Position numbers and translations under genes: made by a program. From NCBI GenBank assembly GCA_964035775.1, contig OZ038312.1:31559855-31623854 (forward strand): DNA of 64,000 bases, read 5' to 3'. Numbering within the stretch: the first letter of the stretch is position 1; each line of letters begins with the position of its first letter. The notes below the pieces were generated by a model. That model was not told the DNA's origin. It saw only the letters and a program-made list of their open reading frames with translations, and did no database searches. Positions 50,452 to 63,159 of the stretch are shown here, piece after piece. The stretch is from Osedax frankpressi (Eukaryota > Annelida > Polychaeta > Sabellida > Siboglinidae).

Positions 50452-50714
50452 TCTTTGCAGTTTTTAGTTTGTAATTTGCAGTTTTTAGTTTGTAATTTGC
50501 AGTTTTTAGTTTGTAATTTGCAGTATTTAGTTTGTAATTTGTAGTTTTTAGTTTGTAATTTGCAGTATTTAGTTTGTAATTTGTAGTTTTTAGTTTGTAA
50601 TTTGCAGTTTTTAGTTTGTAATTTGCAGTATTTAGTTTGTAATTTGTAGTTTTTAGTTTGTAATTTGCAGTATTTAGTTTGTAATTTGTAATTTTTAGTT
50701 TGTAATTTGCAGTT
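50452..50714. repeat. 21-bp minisatellite, about 12 copies
   Basis: Unit TTTTTAGTTTGTAATTTGCAG with TAGTATTTAG variants. The period of seven codons makes an artificial KLQTKNY/KLQTKYC frame on the minus strand. It lies just 5' of the LINE remnant. Confidence 0.95.
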
Positions 50715-51279
50715 TTCGTTGTTTATTCGGTAAAAGATTATTATTTTGGCAAAATAGTTTTCTATGTTCAGTATCATTTAATGTGTCTTCCATATAAAGA
50801 AGAGTATTTTGCATAGGAAGTAGTTAAACTGATATTACATAGTTTTTCATGAATGTTTCCCTTGAAATGGTAGTTGGGTTAAAGTTAGTAAGATATACAT
50901 TTTTTTATACACGTAGTGTTTAGCTTTTCTTTTAAGACGTATTTCGTGTTAGCTGCGTGGTTCTTTGATGGATGTCTGTCTGGATATCTGGTCGTTTGAT
51001 GTCAGTGAGTAAGATTTAAGTATGATAGTAATAGTAAGGGTTTGGTTAGTAAGGCTAATCAAAGTTGTGTTGTTTATGTAGTTTTTGTTTATCCATGTAC
51101 TTTATCTATATCGTTTATTTTTTCAGTAATATAAATTATAAGTACTTTGTTTATTTGTTGATTTACCTCCTGATAACGTAGTTGGTGATTAATTGTTTAA
51201 CTGACACAGTTTTAGTGTCAGTGACCTCATTCATGAGGGTCGGAGAAATTGCAGGGAGGTGTTCAATATGTTTTACATT
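50715..51279. other. G/T-rich spacer, possibly LINE-derived
   Basis: No clear gene. Minus-strand fragments between 50870 and 50940 are compatible with decayed endonuclease sequence but too weak to assert. Confidence 0.4.
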
Positions 51280-51289
51280 TATAGTTAAA

Positions 51290-51721
51290 TGTGTTAAGTG
51301 TAGTGTGTGTGCAGTCTGTGTGTAGTGTCTGTGTGTAGTGTGTGTGTAGTCTGTGTGTAGTGTGTGTGTAGTCTGTGTGTAGTGTGTGTGTAGTCTGTGT
51401 GTAGTGTGTGTGTAGTCTGTGTGTAGTCTGTGTGTAGTGTGTGTGTAGTCTGTGTGTAGTCTGTGTGTAGTCTGTGTGTAGTGTGTGTGTAGTCTGTGTG
51501 TAGTGTGTGTGTAGTGTGTGTGTAGTGTGTGTGTAGTGTGTATGTAGTGTGTGTGTGTAGTGTGTATGTAGTGTGTGTGAAGTGTGTGTGTAGTCTGTGT
51601 GTAGTGTGTGTGTAGTGCATGTGAATATTTATTTAATAAGGTAATGTATGTGTGTAATGTGTATATAGTGTGTGTGTATGTGTGTGTGTGTGTATGTGTA
51701 TATTTATGTGTATATGTGTGT

Positions 51722-51772
<51 letters not shown>

Positions 51773-51795
51773 CGTGTGTGTGTGTGTGTGTGAAG
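51290..51795. repeat. GTGTGTAGT minisatellite grading into a GT microsatellite
   Basis: GTGTGTAGTCTGTGTGTAGT units to 51625, then nearly pure GT from 51670 to 51792. Confidence 0.92.
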
Positions 51796-51889
51796 AATTT
51801 ATTATACACAAAGAATTTAACATATTGATAAATGTTCTACAATGTGTTAACGGATAAAAATGAATGTAAAATAAAAAATAAAGTAATAT

Positions 51890-52340
51890 AGTGTGACTAG
51901 GTAAATGTAAGTGTTATAAAATAAAGGGGGGGGTATTCTCACCTAAACAGGAAGCTTTTTAGCCTGCGATTAAACATATTAGTGGTAAGGGTGGGGGACA
52001 ACAGTTTTTTAGGAAGGTGGTTCATTTGTTTGGAGCCAGGTGGAGAAAACTTTTGTTACCAAAAGAATGTAATGGCATGGGAGATATTGAGAGGGTTATG
52101 AGGTGAGAAGATCGTAGTTTTCTGCAATTTTTCTTCCTATTCAATACATATCTTAAGTTATGTGGTTGGTTAAGGTTTTTTTTAATATGGTTAGTAGTTT
52201 ATAGTCGGTGGAGTTAGCAGTTGTCATCCAGTTTAGTCATAATCGTAAGTCCGTAATGCTTATAATGTAGTCATATTTTTGAGTTTGTAAATTAATCGGA
52301 TACTTCTGTTGATAATTGCGTCAAGTTTTTTGAGTGTAGC
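51890..52340 (-). mobile_element. 3' fragment of a CR1/L2-type LINE
   Basis: Minus-strand reading gives LDAIINRSIRLIYKL (near 52325-52280) and later FSPPGSKQMNHLPKKL, LSPTLTTNMFNRRLKSF and LFR-stop ending near 51948. This is the typical C-terminus of CR1/L2-type ORF2. Between them the frame breaks. The last stretch resembles the 3' end at 48570-48600 (GCTAAAAAG followed by TTC), so the two elements are related copies. A G/T-rich array follows its 3' end here too. Confidence 0.65.
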
Positions 52341-52359
52341 CTTAGTCTGTCCAGTTAGT

Positions 52360-52450
52360 AAAGTATTGTGTGTGTGTGTGTGTAGTGTATGTGTGCGTTG
52401 TGTGTGTATGTGTGTGTGTGGGTGTGTGTATGTAGTACGTATGTAGTGTG
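52360..52450. repeat. GT-rich microsatellite
   Basis: Imperfect GTGTGTGT with ATGT breaks, immediately 5' of the LINE fragment. Confidence 0.85.
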
Positions 52451-52589
52451 TGTGAAATGTGGGTTTGTTATTGATGCCAAGTCTAGCCAGATGTTATAAA
52501 CAGAGTGCAAAGGTAATTTAATAAGCATAGGAGAGCTGGAGATCTGTGTAGTACTGATGTTAGAGGTGATTAGGGAGTGGTGTAGTTGG

Positions 52590-54105
52590 CATCGGGTGTA
52601 GTTAGAGGTAGTGTAGAGGTAGTGTAGGTGTAGGTAGTGTAGTTGTAGGTAGTGTAGTTGGCTGTGGGTGTAGTTAGAGGTAGTGTAGTTGTAGGTAGTG
52701 TAGTTGGCTGTGGGTGTAGTGTAGTTGGAGGTAGTGTAGTTGTAGGTAGTGTAGTTGGCTGTGGGTGTAGTGTAATTGGAGGTAGTGTAGTTGGAGGTGA
52801 GTCTACTTGGAGGCATGTGTAGTTGGAGGTGAGTGTAGTTGGAGGTAGAGTGGTTGGAGGTAGTGTAGCTGGAGATGGTGTAGTTGGAGGTGAGTGTATT
52901 TGGAGGTAGTATAGTTGGAGATGATGTAGTTGGAGGCGTGTGTAGTTGGAGGTGAGTGTAGCTGGAGGTAGAGTGGTTGGAGGTAGTGTAGTTGGAGATG
53001 GTGTAGTTGGAGGTGAATGTAGTTGGAGGTAGTGTAGTTGGAGATGGTGTAGTTGGAGATGGTGTAATTGGAGGAGAGTGTATATGGAGATAGTGTAGTT
53101 GGAGGTGAGTATAGTTGGAGGTAGTGTAGTTGGAGGTGAGTCTACTTGGAGGCGTGTGTAGTTGGAGGTGAGTGTAGTTGGAGGTAGAGTGTAGATGGAG
53201 GTAGTGTAGTTGGAGGTGAGTATAGTTGGAGGTGAGTATAGTTGGAGGTGAGTGTAGTTGGAGGTAGTGTAGGTGAGTATAGTTGGAGGTAGTGTAGTTG
53301 GAGGTGAGTGTAGTTGGAAGTGAGTATAGTTGGAGGTGGTGTAGTTGGAGGTGATGTAGTTGGAGGTAGTGTAGTTGGAGGTGGTGTAGTTGGTGTAGTT
53401 GGAGGTGGTGTAGTTGGAGGTGGTGTAGTTGGAGGTGGTGTAGTTGGAGGTGGTGTAGTTGGAGGTGTTGTAGTTGGAGGTGTTGTAGTTGGAGAAGGTG
53501 TAGTTGGAGGTGGTGTAGTTGGAGGTGGTGTAGTTGGAGGTGTTGTAGTTGGAGGTGGTGTAGTTGGAGGTGGTGTAGTTGGAGGTGGTGTAGTTGGAGG
53601 TGGTGTAGTTGGAGGTGGTGAGTTGGAGGTGGTGTAGTTGGAGGTGGTGTAGTTGGAGGTGGTGTAGTTGGAGGTGTTGTAGTTGGAGGTGGTGTAGTTG
53701 GAGGTGGTGTAGTTGGAGGTGGTGTAGTTGGAGGTGGTGTAGTTGGAGGTGGTGTAGTTGGAGGTGGTGTAGTTGGAGGTGTTGTAGTTGGAGGTGGTGT
53801 AGTTGGAGGTGGTGTAGTTGGAGGTGGTGTAGTTGGAGGTGGTGTAGTTGGAGGTGGTGTAGTTGGAGGTGGTGTAGTTGGAGGTGGTGTAGTTGGAGGT
53901 GGTGTAGTTGTAGGTAGTGTAGTTGGAGGTGAGTGTAGCTGGAGGTGGTGTAGTTGGAGGTGGTGTAGTTGGAGGTGGTGTAGTTGTAGGTAGTGTAGTT
54001 GGAGGTGGTGTAGTTTGAGATGGTGTAGTTGGAGATGGTGTAGTTGGAGATGGTGTAGTTGGAGGTGGTGTAGTTGGAGATGGTGTAGTTGGAGATGGTG
54101 TAGTA
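52590..54105. repeat. 15-bp minisatellite, about 100 copies
   Basis: Unit GTAGTTGGAGGTGGT. The core 53320-54100 is homogeneous; 52590-53320 is degenerate with GAGTGTA and TAGTGTA variants. Five-codon periodicity gives a 585-residue Thr/Pro and His/Leu frame on the minus strand that is not a gene. Confidence 0.96.
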
Positions 54106-54384
54106 AGCCCAAGACTAAATTAGGTAGCGACTAGACAATAAAAAGGTTCGGATGTCATACTGCTGGAGACGTGCAGGTGTGTTCGGGGGTAGTGAAGACC
54201 AGGGTAGGGCCGATATGTGCAGATGGAGAACAATCAATAGAATACTGGAAACTAACTAGCTAGGGGCATATCTGGATTATATTAACACATGCACGCACAC
54301 CCATTGTTATAGGAAAACAATTCAAATGGAAAGTGCTGGGTACCATTAGAACGTTCTCTATTGATTATCACAATGTTCAGTGCA

Positions 54385-54620
54385 GGGGGACAATGTTATG
54401 GAGGACAATGTTATGGAGGACAATGTTATGGAGGACAATGTTATGGAGGACAATGTTATGGAGGACAATGTTATGAAGGACAATGTTATGGAGGACAATG
54501 TTATGGAGGACAATGTTATGGAGGACAATGTTATGGAGGACAATGTTATGGAGGACAATGTTATGGAGGACAATGTTATGGGAGTCAATGTTATGGAGGA
54601 CAATGTTATGGAGGACAATG
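54385..54620. repeat. 15-bp minisatellite ACAATGTTATGGAGG, about 15 copies
   Basis: Near-perfect units, one of them reading GTTATGGGAGT as in the 25-bp array at 35.1-35.4 kb. All three plus-strand frames stay open, an effect of the period. Confidence 0.96.
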
Positions 54621-54694
54621 ATTACAACATTCTATTATTCATATCAGCTCAAAACAATTAAAATAAAATCGCCCAACCAGTTTCTAGTAATGTA

Positions 54695-54990
54695 TTACGG
54701 CATTGTATTACATCATTGTATTACAGCATTGTATTACAACATTGTATTACATCATTGTATTACAGTATTGTATTACAGCATTATATTACATCATTGTATC
54801 ACGGCATTGTATTACATCATTTTATTACATCATTGTATTACATCATTGTATTACATCATTTTATTACAGCAATGTATTACAGCATTGTATTACAGCATTG
54901 TATTACAGCAATGTATTACAGCTTTATATTACAGCATTGTATTACATCATTGTATTACAGCTTTATATTACAGCAATGTATTACAGATAC
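54695..54990. repeat. 13-bp minisatellite TATTACATCATTG, about 22 copies
   Basis: Units alternate TATTACAGCATTG and TATTACATCATTG, with a few T/A substitutions. Confidence 0.95.
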
Positions 54991-55057
54991 GTGGGCATGG
55001 CATTTTCTAGGATGACAACGACCATTGTGTTTGGCGAGTACAGTAAAACCATTACGT

Positions 55058-55096
55058 GACGTTATATAACGTCGATGTTATATAACGTTACGCATT
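55058..55096. repeat. Paired short palindromes (ACGTTATATAACGT)
   Basis: GACGTTATATAACGTC is a perfect 16-bp palindrome, followed after a short gap by GTTATATAACGTTACG carrying the same core. Confidence 0.8.
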
Positions 55097-55892
55097 ACGG
55101 AGACACGACCTAGATCCAACTGTTATGTCGAGTTATAAGATGAACATATGAACACCAATAGACCTAATAAACATAGCAGGTGAGCACGGTGGATATATAT
55201 GCTACTTGTGGACGGTGCACAATGATATCCAGACACTATATCCATACAAATGTACTGTATTATGCGATGAACAATGTGCATTGTAGCTAAAAAAAAAAAC
55301 AATGGCGATGTAAAAGTCCCTATATTCAGTTTTATTCAGCTATTTATAAATACGATCAGAATGTCAATATTACGATGGAGTAATTTTACCCCAGAAAAAC
55401 AATAGATAATAATTGAATATGTATATGTTATTCTATACAAAAGAAATGCTGTACTGGAGTTAGTTATGATTTAAAGAAATAATTGAATATTTCAGATACA
55501 AAAAAAAGCTTCACAGCCATATAAATATGCATTTGAAAAACATTTGATCGTATTAGTATAAAATCGACTAAACTAATGTAGTGAACATTGCTCAGAGGTT
55601 TATATTACAACACGTAACTCGATAAACCAATATGATAGAGTAAACACCTTACGTATCATATTGATGTCATGGGATATGTTATAGCAGAATCAAATAACTA
55701 AATAAACGTAAACCAATTCGACAATTTAAAAATATATGTTGGTTTTATTCAATTTGTATTTATATTTCTTTAAACACATTATTAGTTAATAATAATAATA
55801 GAATATTATTTTGGGGACTTTTCAAAATAATTATTAATCATTCAGCGATAAATACTTTAATTTAAGTATATGGGATTAATCATAATCATAGT

Positions 55893-55926
<34 letters not shown>

Positions 55927-55928
55927 TA

Positions 55929-55963
<35 letters not shown>

Positions 55964-56570
55964 GTTAGCTTGTGAAGGAAGATAGTTTTTTGAAGTAAAT
56001 ATTGTAAGGAACCAATTATTAACATTATTGAAGTATAGACAAAAAAGAATATTCTTATATAAAGATAATATTTATATCAAATATTACTCATTTCATTACG
56101 ATATACTATTTAAATTATCTATGGTTATTAAGATAAATCTAAATTAGATAGATATATCTAATTTAAGAATACAGATTGTAATAATGCAAGATCTTTCTTG
56201 CAACCATTGTTTATTATTAAATTAGATACTTTTATTAAAATTTATAAAAATTCTGAAAATGATCATTCGACAATAAGATATAGAGACTGGCATACTAATT
56301 GATTATAGAATGTCAATATATACGTCTGAGAGTTATTGTTATTGAAACCTGGATAACATTACATATGTTTATATAATATTAATATTATTCAGGAATCATT
56401 GTAGTCATGAGTCATGAATTTATTATTTGTTGTATAAATATTGATACATATCAATATTATATTATATAGATTTTTTTCCTTTGTTATATCTTAGCTTTTT
56501 ATAAATATATCCCAGTAATTATTAAATGCATTTTTAACTTTTTAAGAATGTTTCAATTAACAAAAAATTC
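55097..56570. other. AT-rich spacer with a TA microsatellite
   Basis: TA tract at 55893-55960; no gene recognised. Confidence 0.6.
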
Positions 56571-56880
56571 TAATTATATATGTAATATGTATGTTGTTTA
56601 TATTAAATGTTGGTTTAAACGAATTCTAATTATATATTATATTTAACACTTGTCGTTTATATTAAATGATGGTTTGTATGTAAGATGTATGTTGTTTATA
56701 TTAAATGATGGTTTAAACGAATTCTAATTATATATTGTATTTAACACTTGTCGTTTATATTAAATGATGGTTTGTATGTAAGATGTATGTTGTTTATATT
56801 AAATGATGGTTTAAACGAATTCTAATTATATATTATATTTAACACTTGTCGTTTATATTAAATGATGGTTTAAACAAATT
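56571..56880. repeat. 98-bp tandem repeat, about three copies
   Basis: GAATTCTAATTATATATT recurs at 56621, 56719 and 56817 with AACACTTGTCGTTTATATTA between. AT-rich and nearly identical. Confidence 0.9.
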
Positions 56881-57289
56881 ATTTACTAATGTTAGAACAT
56901 ATTAATAATATGATCATTGTGATTATTTAATAATGTCTAATTACCTCTGGCGAAATCACGTGGAATTGTCAACAAATAGGATGGGGAAATTGTAAAATAT
57001 ATGTTCAATAGATTTGAACTCCCCATGAAAAGACTAAGAATCTCTTTTGAATATACATATGACAGACTATTATGGGATCACTAAAATATGATAAGATGTT
57101 AATTCTGAAAACCTAAACCAAATTACTTAATTTTCTGGGTCAACTACATAAATTCTTCGAATTAAAATCAAATAAGTTTATAAACAATGAAATCAAATTA
57201 TTGGTGGACTTAAATATTGTATATATTTTAATTTTAAATTAACTCTATATTTGAACCATTGGAATCACAAAACAATGTTAAAACTACCT

Positions 57290-57336
57290 AAATAATTATC
57301 AACTGGTCAACTATATTGACCAGTTGATAATTATTT
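57290..57336. repeat. Perfect inverted repeat, 21-bp arms, 5-bp loop
   Basis: Arms 57290-57310 and 57316-57336 (AAATAATTATCAACTGGTCA... and its complement) around CTATA. Confidence 0.95.
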
Positions 57337-57826
57337 GTACCATCGCTTCCATGTTATTATGATAGATATATAAACGGGCTTTAGATATGATGATAATTGT
57401 ATAATTAATTTCAATTATAAATATTTGTGTTTGATCTCATCACTACAATATGATATTCAATTAAATATTAATTACAATAGGCCTAAAAAATTAAACTATC
57501 AATTATAATAGGTTATATCCATGTTATTAGTTATTTTATATCTGAATCTGACATATGTTCTTTCCTATTAAAACAACAATTTTTAATTTTAATATATTCA
57601 TATATTCACTTCACAGTTAGAAACTAAAGAAAGATATAATTACAACTAGATCTATGTATATGTATGAAGATACTGATATAATGTATTTCATTCTAATAAA
57701 ATGAATAAATTAAATTAAATTCTATCACAGTCAATTATTATTTGATTATAATGGTATATATAATATATATATATATAATATATATATATAATAATTTGAT
57801 TATAATGGTATCTGGTAATATCAACT

Positions 57827-57858
57827 AGTTTAATAATATATATATATATTATTAAACT
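57827..57858. repeat. AT-rich perfect inverted repeat
   Basis: AGTTTAATAATA and TATTATTAAACT flank a TA core. Confidence 0.85.
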
Positions 57859-58808
57859 TAATATTTTAGTATAAAAGTCGAATATTAAAAATATTATATT
57901 GTAGAGCATATTAATATTTTAATAAAGTGATATAATATAATTTTGTAAAATGCCTTGATAGGATAACAAAAATAAAATGATATAAAAGAAATTATTCAAT
58001 AAATGAAATGACCTGGATGTTTGCTGATTTATTTGTAATTGCTAATTGAATTACTAACTATACATTTTGTAAGTAAAGATGGTTGCAGTATATTTTATAA
58101 TAACCCACACATATTTACATATATTTACACTGTGTTTGGATATATATAGTAGGGGTTTATATAGTAGAGGTATAATAATTCAAAATTATATACTACTTAA
58201 TTCTACTCTACCCACTTGATATATTTATTGAATGGGGAACACTATTGATTAGTAACTAGTCTACATTATTGAGTATAGTTATTGAATCGGGTAAATCATG
58301 TATCTCATTTTAAAATGGGTTTAGGGTATTTTAGATATTTTAATACTTTATATAAACTTATAGAATCCAACAATTTTTAATCTTCTGGTTTGATAATTTC
58401 CCCATATTGTACAATATTTGTATTTAGATAAACAATTTTTATAGAGTAGAGTAGAGAGTAAGGAACAGAGTAGAAATAGTATAGAAAATCAAGTAGAGAA
58501 GATTAGTAAGTAGATTAGTGAGTAGAGTATATTCCCAATAAAGAGTACAGTAGCATGTGACAGTAGTGTAGTATAGAGGGAAATGAGAATTGCACTCAAT
58601 AAATACAATATAGCATAAATAAACTTCTTATGCATGGATTAATTGCAGAATGCAGACAATAACCATAAGTTACGAAACACTAAATCACCAAACACCCTTC
58701 TCTCCCTCTCCCCTCCCTCTCCCCCTCCCTCTCCCTCTCTCTCTCTCTCTCCCTCTCCCTCTCCCTATCTCCCTCTCTTTCTCTCCCTCCCCCTCTCATT
58801 TTCTCTGT
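57859..58808. other. AT-rich spacer with decayed repeats
   Basis: Includes a left-half copy of the dispersed repeat (57965-58030, ATGAAATGACCTGGATGTTT), loose AGAGTAGA words (58440-58575) and a CTCCCT polypyrimidine tract (58693-58800). Confidence 0.55.
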
Positions 58809-59015
58809 CTATTCCTCAGATAATAGATAAACGATAAAGGCTCTAGTCACCATGAACCAAGCGAGAGGAGCTAAAAGGTTCTCAATTATGTAATTGATGG
58901 TTTTCGAGGAGGCATTAATTAACATGCAACACTTGCCAAACTGTATAGCAACCCCTGGTGGCACAATTACCTCATAATATAGACGCGAGGTCAATATCTT
59001 AATAAATTGCTGCAT
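58809..59015 (-). other. Open segment of 68 codons, unrecognised
   Basis: Minus-strand frame containing LTSRLYYEVIVPPGVAI, QFGKCCMLINASSKTIN and NLLAPLAWFMVTRAFIVYLL, ending TAG. It is less A/T-rich than its flanks and has a hydrophobic stretch near the end. It lies 3' of the PEAK-like exon on the same strand, but I see no kinase or SHED-domain motif. It may be chance or an exon. Confidence 0.25.
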
Positions 59016-59039
59016 TGTAAAGTTATTGCTTCAATAGAA

Positions 59040-59190
59040 TTGGAACTGTAATAAGTGTAGTGTAGTAGATCAATAGATGTATGTATAAATATATCTATAG
59101 CTAAATTTATAAATAGATCTATAGTTTTATCTAAAGCCATATCTATAAATAGATCAATAACTATATCTATAAATAGATACCAGCATCTCA
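59040..59190. repeat. Degenerate TATCTATAAATAGAT repeat
   Basis: Four to five imperfect units of about 28 bp. Confidence 0.7.
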
Positions 59191-60279
59191 TTATCAATTG
59201 CACTACTCTTTATCAATTGTAAATATTGTAATAGGAAAACGTAATTTAGGCGAAACTCAATAAAAAACTAAGACTATTGAATTACAACTAGGCTGAAGAG
59301 AAAGTAAACAGGAAGTGGATAATTAATAATATTGGGTCACATACAAATTGAATTAATGAGCTCAGTAACGACTATTTACAGGAGTGGGCGTTGATTTATA
59401 AACATCATTAACTATTGTAGCATTAGTTTGAGAGATAGAGCAGAGTTGGAGCGTGTGGTGGGTGGCAGGTTTGCGGCAGGTTTGCGGGAGGGTAATCACG
59501 AGATGGCGTATCAACATAAAATGAAACCGCACACCGCCAAATTAGACGACCATTGTCCATATCTTGTGTTGATATATGTGTAGTTATATTTAAATGCAAC
59601 CACTATACTCTCTTCCTGAATACACGGTGAGATTTAAAGTATGCATAAATGTATATAGCCAAATGCCCTAATAGCAACACGGGGTCATTGTTATAGCCTC
59701 CAGACCTACGCCGTAGGTGTTTATGATTTAATAGAACTCTGAAATAATGACGGTACCGGTATCTGGGTTCCATCATAGCAATTAAACTAATATTCCAATT
59801 ATAATTCAATTATTATTAATTTGTGAATTGAAATAGAGAAGAAATATGAATTCAAATGAAGACAGTGAATAATATTGTATTAAGATTCATATCCCTAGGC
59901 ATGTACAAATACAACAGAATATAATATAATTATAACAAATTGATAATTAAATTATTTGAATAAATATACAATTTACATAATGAAATACATTCGTTAAATT
60001 AACTATTAAATAGATAATTTATATAATATAGAATTATATAATATTGTAATAACTGAATATCTAATAGCTTAATGTTTTATAGCTAACATAATTATTAGAT
60101 AATTATGTTTATATCATTTATAAATATTCATTGGAAAATGTATTACAATAATTTAAATATGGTTTTCAATAACACATCAATATATATATTTACAAATCAT
60201 AAGTTACAAATTGCAAATTTATAAGACAAACATATAAATATAAATTCTGTAGAGAATACGATTCTAATCGGTAACCAAC
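59191..60279. other. Intron or spacer downstream of the PEAK-like exon
   Basis: Mostly AT-rich. A GC-richer patch at 59390-59800 has only short frames in all directions; no exon could be supported. Confidence 0.5.
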
Positions 60280-61372
60280 CAGAGGATTTGGATAACGAGT
60301 TGGTCGCATCGGAGGAGTCGCAGTTATGATCCCGGGTCAATGCGAGTTCGCAGATCATGGCGTCGACGGCTCGAGCTGCCCTATCAAATTCCGCCCGCGC
60401 TGGCTCATCGTTCACGTAGGTGTTCTCGGCGCCACGACCGCCACCGCCCCCGCTATCCGTCGAACTATCGCGCTGAACCCCGCTGTCGCTGAACGAGCCG
60501 CGATCGTCGTCGTCGTCGTCGGAAAGCGAGGCGGTCGGTTTCAAGCGAGCGTCGGGGGGACGCCTGCGTTCGGCCGCGTCCTCCTTCGACGACGGCGTCG
60601 AGGCCGACGATTGCAGCGACGTCGTGGACGTTGTCATGGCGTTCAGCAGGCGGCGAAAGAACGACGTCTTCGAAGAGGTGGCCGCGACCGGGGAGGAATC
60701 TTTTCCGGCGAGTCGTGGTTTAGGATCACCCGAAGGGGCCGATGGTGTAAGAGATGATTTCTTCTGCAGTGGCGCGAGATCGTATGGAATTTCCTCGTAC
60801 GTAGGCTGGGTTGTGGCCGGTATGGTAGCTGGAGTAGCAGACTGGATGGTAGAGGATGCCGGAGTCTTTGCGATGACCATGGGAGAGCTAATGCGTGGGC
60901 GCGATTTGTCCAATGCCACAATTTCATATGCCTGAACTTTCTTTACCCCGATATCATATTCGTGGTATAGATGTGCATTATCGGTTGCATCCGGAAGCTT
61001 GGGCACAGCGGGGGGCGGCGAAAGAGGCCGCGATATTGTTCTAGAACTCCTATTTCGAGTTGAATCTCTATTACGGTTAGTCCGAATTTTTCTATCCACA
61101 GTTTTTGTTTTTTCCACTTTTTTTTCACTAATGTTTTTAGTAATATTGGTATTTTTGATTTTTTCTGATGCTTTATTCGTGTCGGTTATTAGTTTTTGTT
61201 TCGAAATTATAACTTGTTTAACATTTGTACTATCAATTGGTAGCGATACTTTAGATTTTAGAGACTGCTTGCTAGGAGATGAAATTATTATATTATGTTC
61301 TTTATGTGCCATCAGACATTCTGAACAAACTTGTTTTCTCCATTTGTGTTCTTTATAGCTGGTACAAGCCAT
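60280..61372 (-). CDS. PEAK/PRAG1-type pseudokinase scaffold, N-terminal exon
   Basis: ATG at 61372 opens 364 codons to a GTT-type donor (TCTG/GTTGGT) at 60280/60279. Residues 1-26 (MACTSYKEHKWRKQVCSECL...) keep the spacing of PEAK1 and pragmin N-termini: Cys3, His9, Trp11, Cys16, Cys19, His26, probably a small zinc site. The rest is disordered, as in the family: basic region 50-110, PxxP stretch RPLSPPPAVPKLP (115-127), tyrosine motifs YEIV (149), YEEI (192, ideal Src SH2 ligand) and YVND (319, pYxN for Grb2), a basic SFFRRLL element (237-243; PEAK1 has SFFRRR) and a run of six Asp (285-290). PEAK proteins are pseudokinases that assemble Src/Csk/Grb2 signalling at the cell edge. The kinase-fold exons should lie further 3' and were not found in the window. 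Confidence 0.75.
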
Positions 61373-62709
<1,337 letters not shown>

Positions 62710-63073
62710 ATGGTCACCAAAAACGTAAAAGAAAATAAATCAATGCAAAGATCAAGTAGTCGACCCAACAAGTCTTCTAAAGGTAAAGAAAACAAAGACA
62801 ATACTTCAAAAACAGATAAAAAAGATTCCCCCAAAAATAGATCTAATAGTAAATCGAATTCCCCGAGAGACTCTTCCAAGCAAAGATCTGGTTCTAAATC
62901 CAACCCTGAAGCCAAAAATGCAAATGTTCAAAAAACCTCGGGTTCAGAGAAGAAACAGAAATCTGGCGAATCAAATCAAAAATCAAGGTCAAAAAGTAAT
63001 AGCAGAAAACGGAGTTCATCAAAACCGCCGATAAAGGTCAGCAGCGGTAAAAAGATAGATTCTCCTCTTACGG
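62710..63073 (+). CDS. Lys/Ser-rich basic protein, first exon
   Basis: ATG at 62710 opens about 121 codons dominated by Lys, Ser, Asn and Arg (MVTKNVKENKSMQRSSSRPN, later KSRSKSNSRKRSSSKPP and KVSSGKKIDSPLTG). The frame then enters AT microsatellite sequence, so a donor at 63073/63074 (ACGG/GTTTGA, again GTT) is inferred. Composition is like SR-type, histone H1-tail or nucleolar low-complexity proteins. There is no domain and no signal peptide. It could also be an internal exon if an upstream start exists. Confidence 0.45.
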
Positions 63074-63089
63074 GTTTGAAAAATATAAA

Positions 63090-63097
63090 TATATATA

Positions 63098-63135
<38 letters not shown>
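63090..63135. repeat. TA microsatellite
   Basis: TA with two TTTA interruptions, just inside the inferred intron. Confidence 0.9.
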
Positions 63136-63136
<1 letters not shown>

Positions 63137-63159
63137 TTATTTTATATTTATATTTATTT

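Noticed and set aside
50436-50777. KLQTKNY-repeat frame
   Set aside because: 21-bp minisatellite artefact of seven codons per unit.
52355-54112. 585-codon open frame on the minus strand
   Set aside because: Produced by the 15-bp (five-codon) period; the product is only repeated Thr/Pro and His/Leu blocks that change frame at indels, with no splice or start context.
54358-55059. Several overlapping open frames on both strands
   Set aside because: Translations of the 15-bp and 13-bp minisatellites.
59603-59809. 68-codon minus-strand frame near 59.7 kb
   Set aside because: No similarity, no splice sites in phase, starts and ends in AT-rich sequence.
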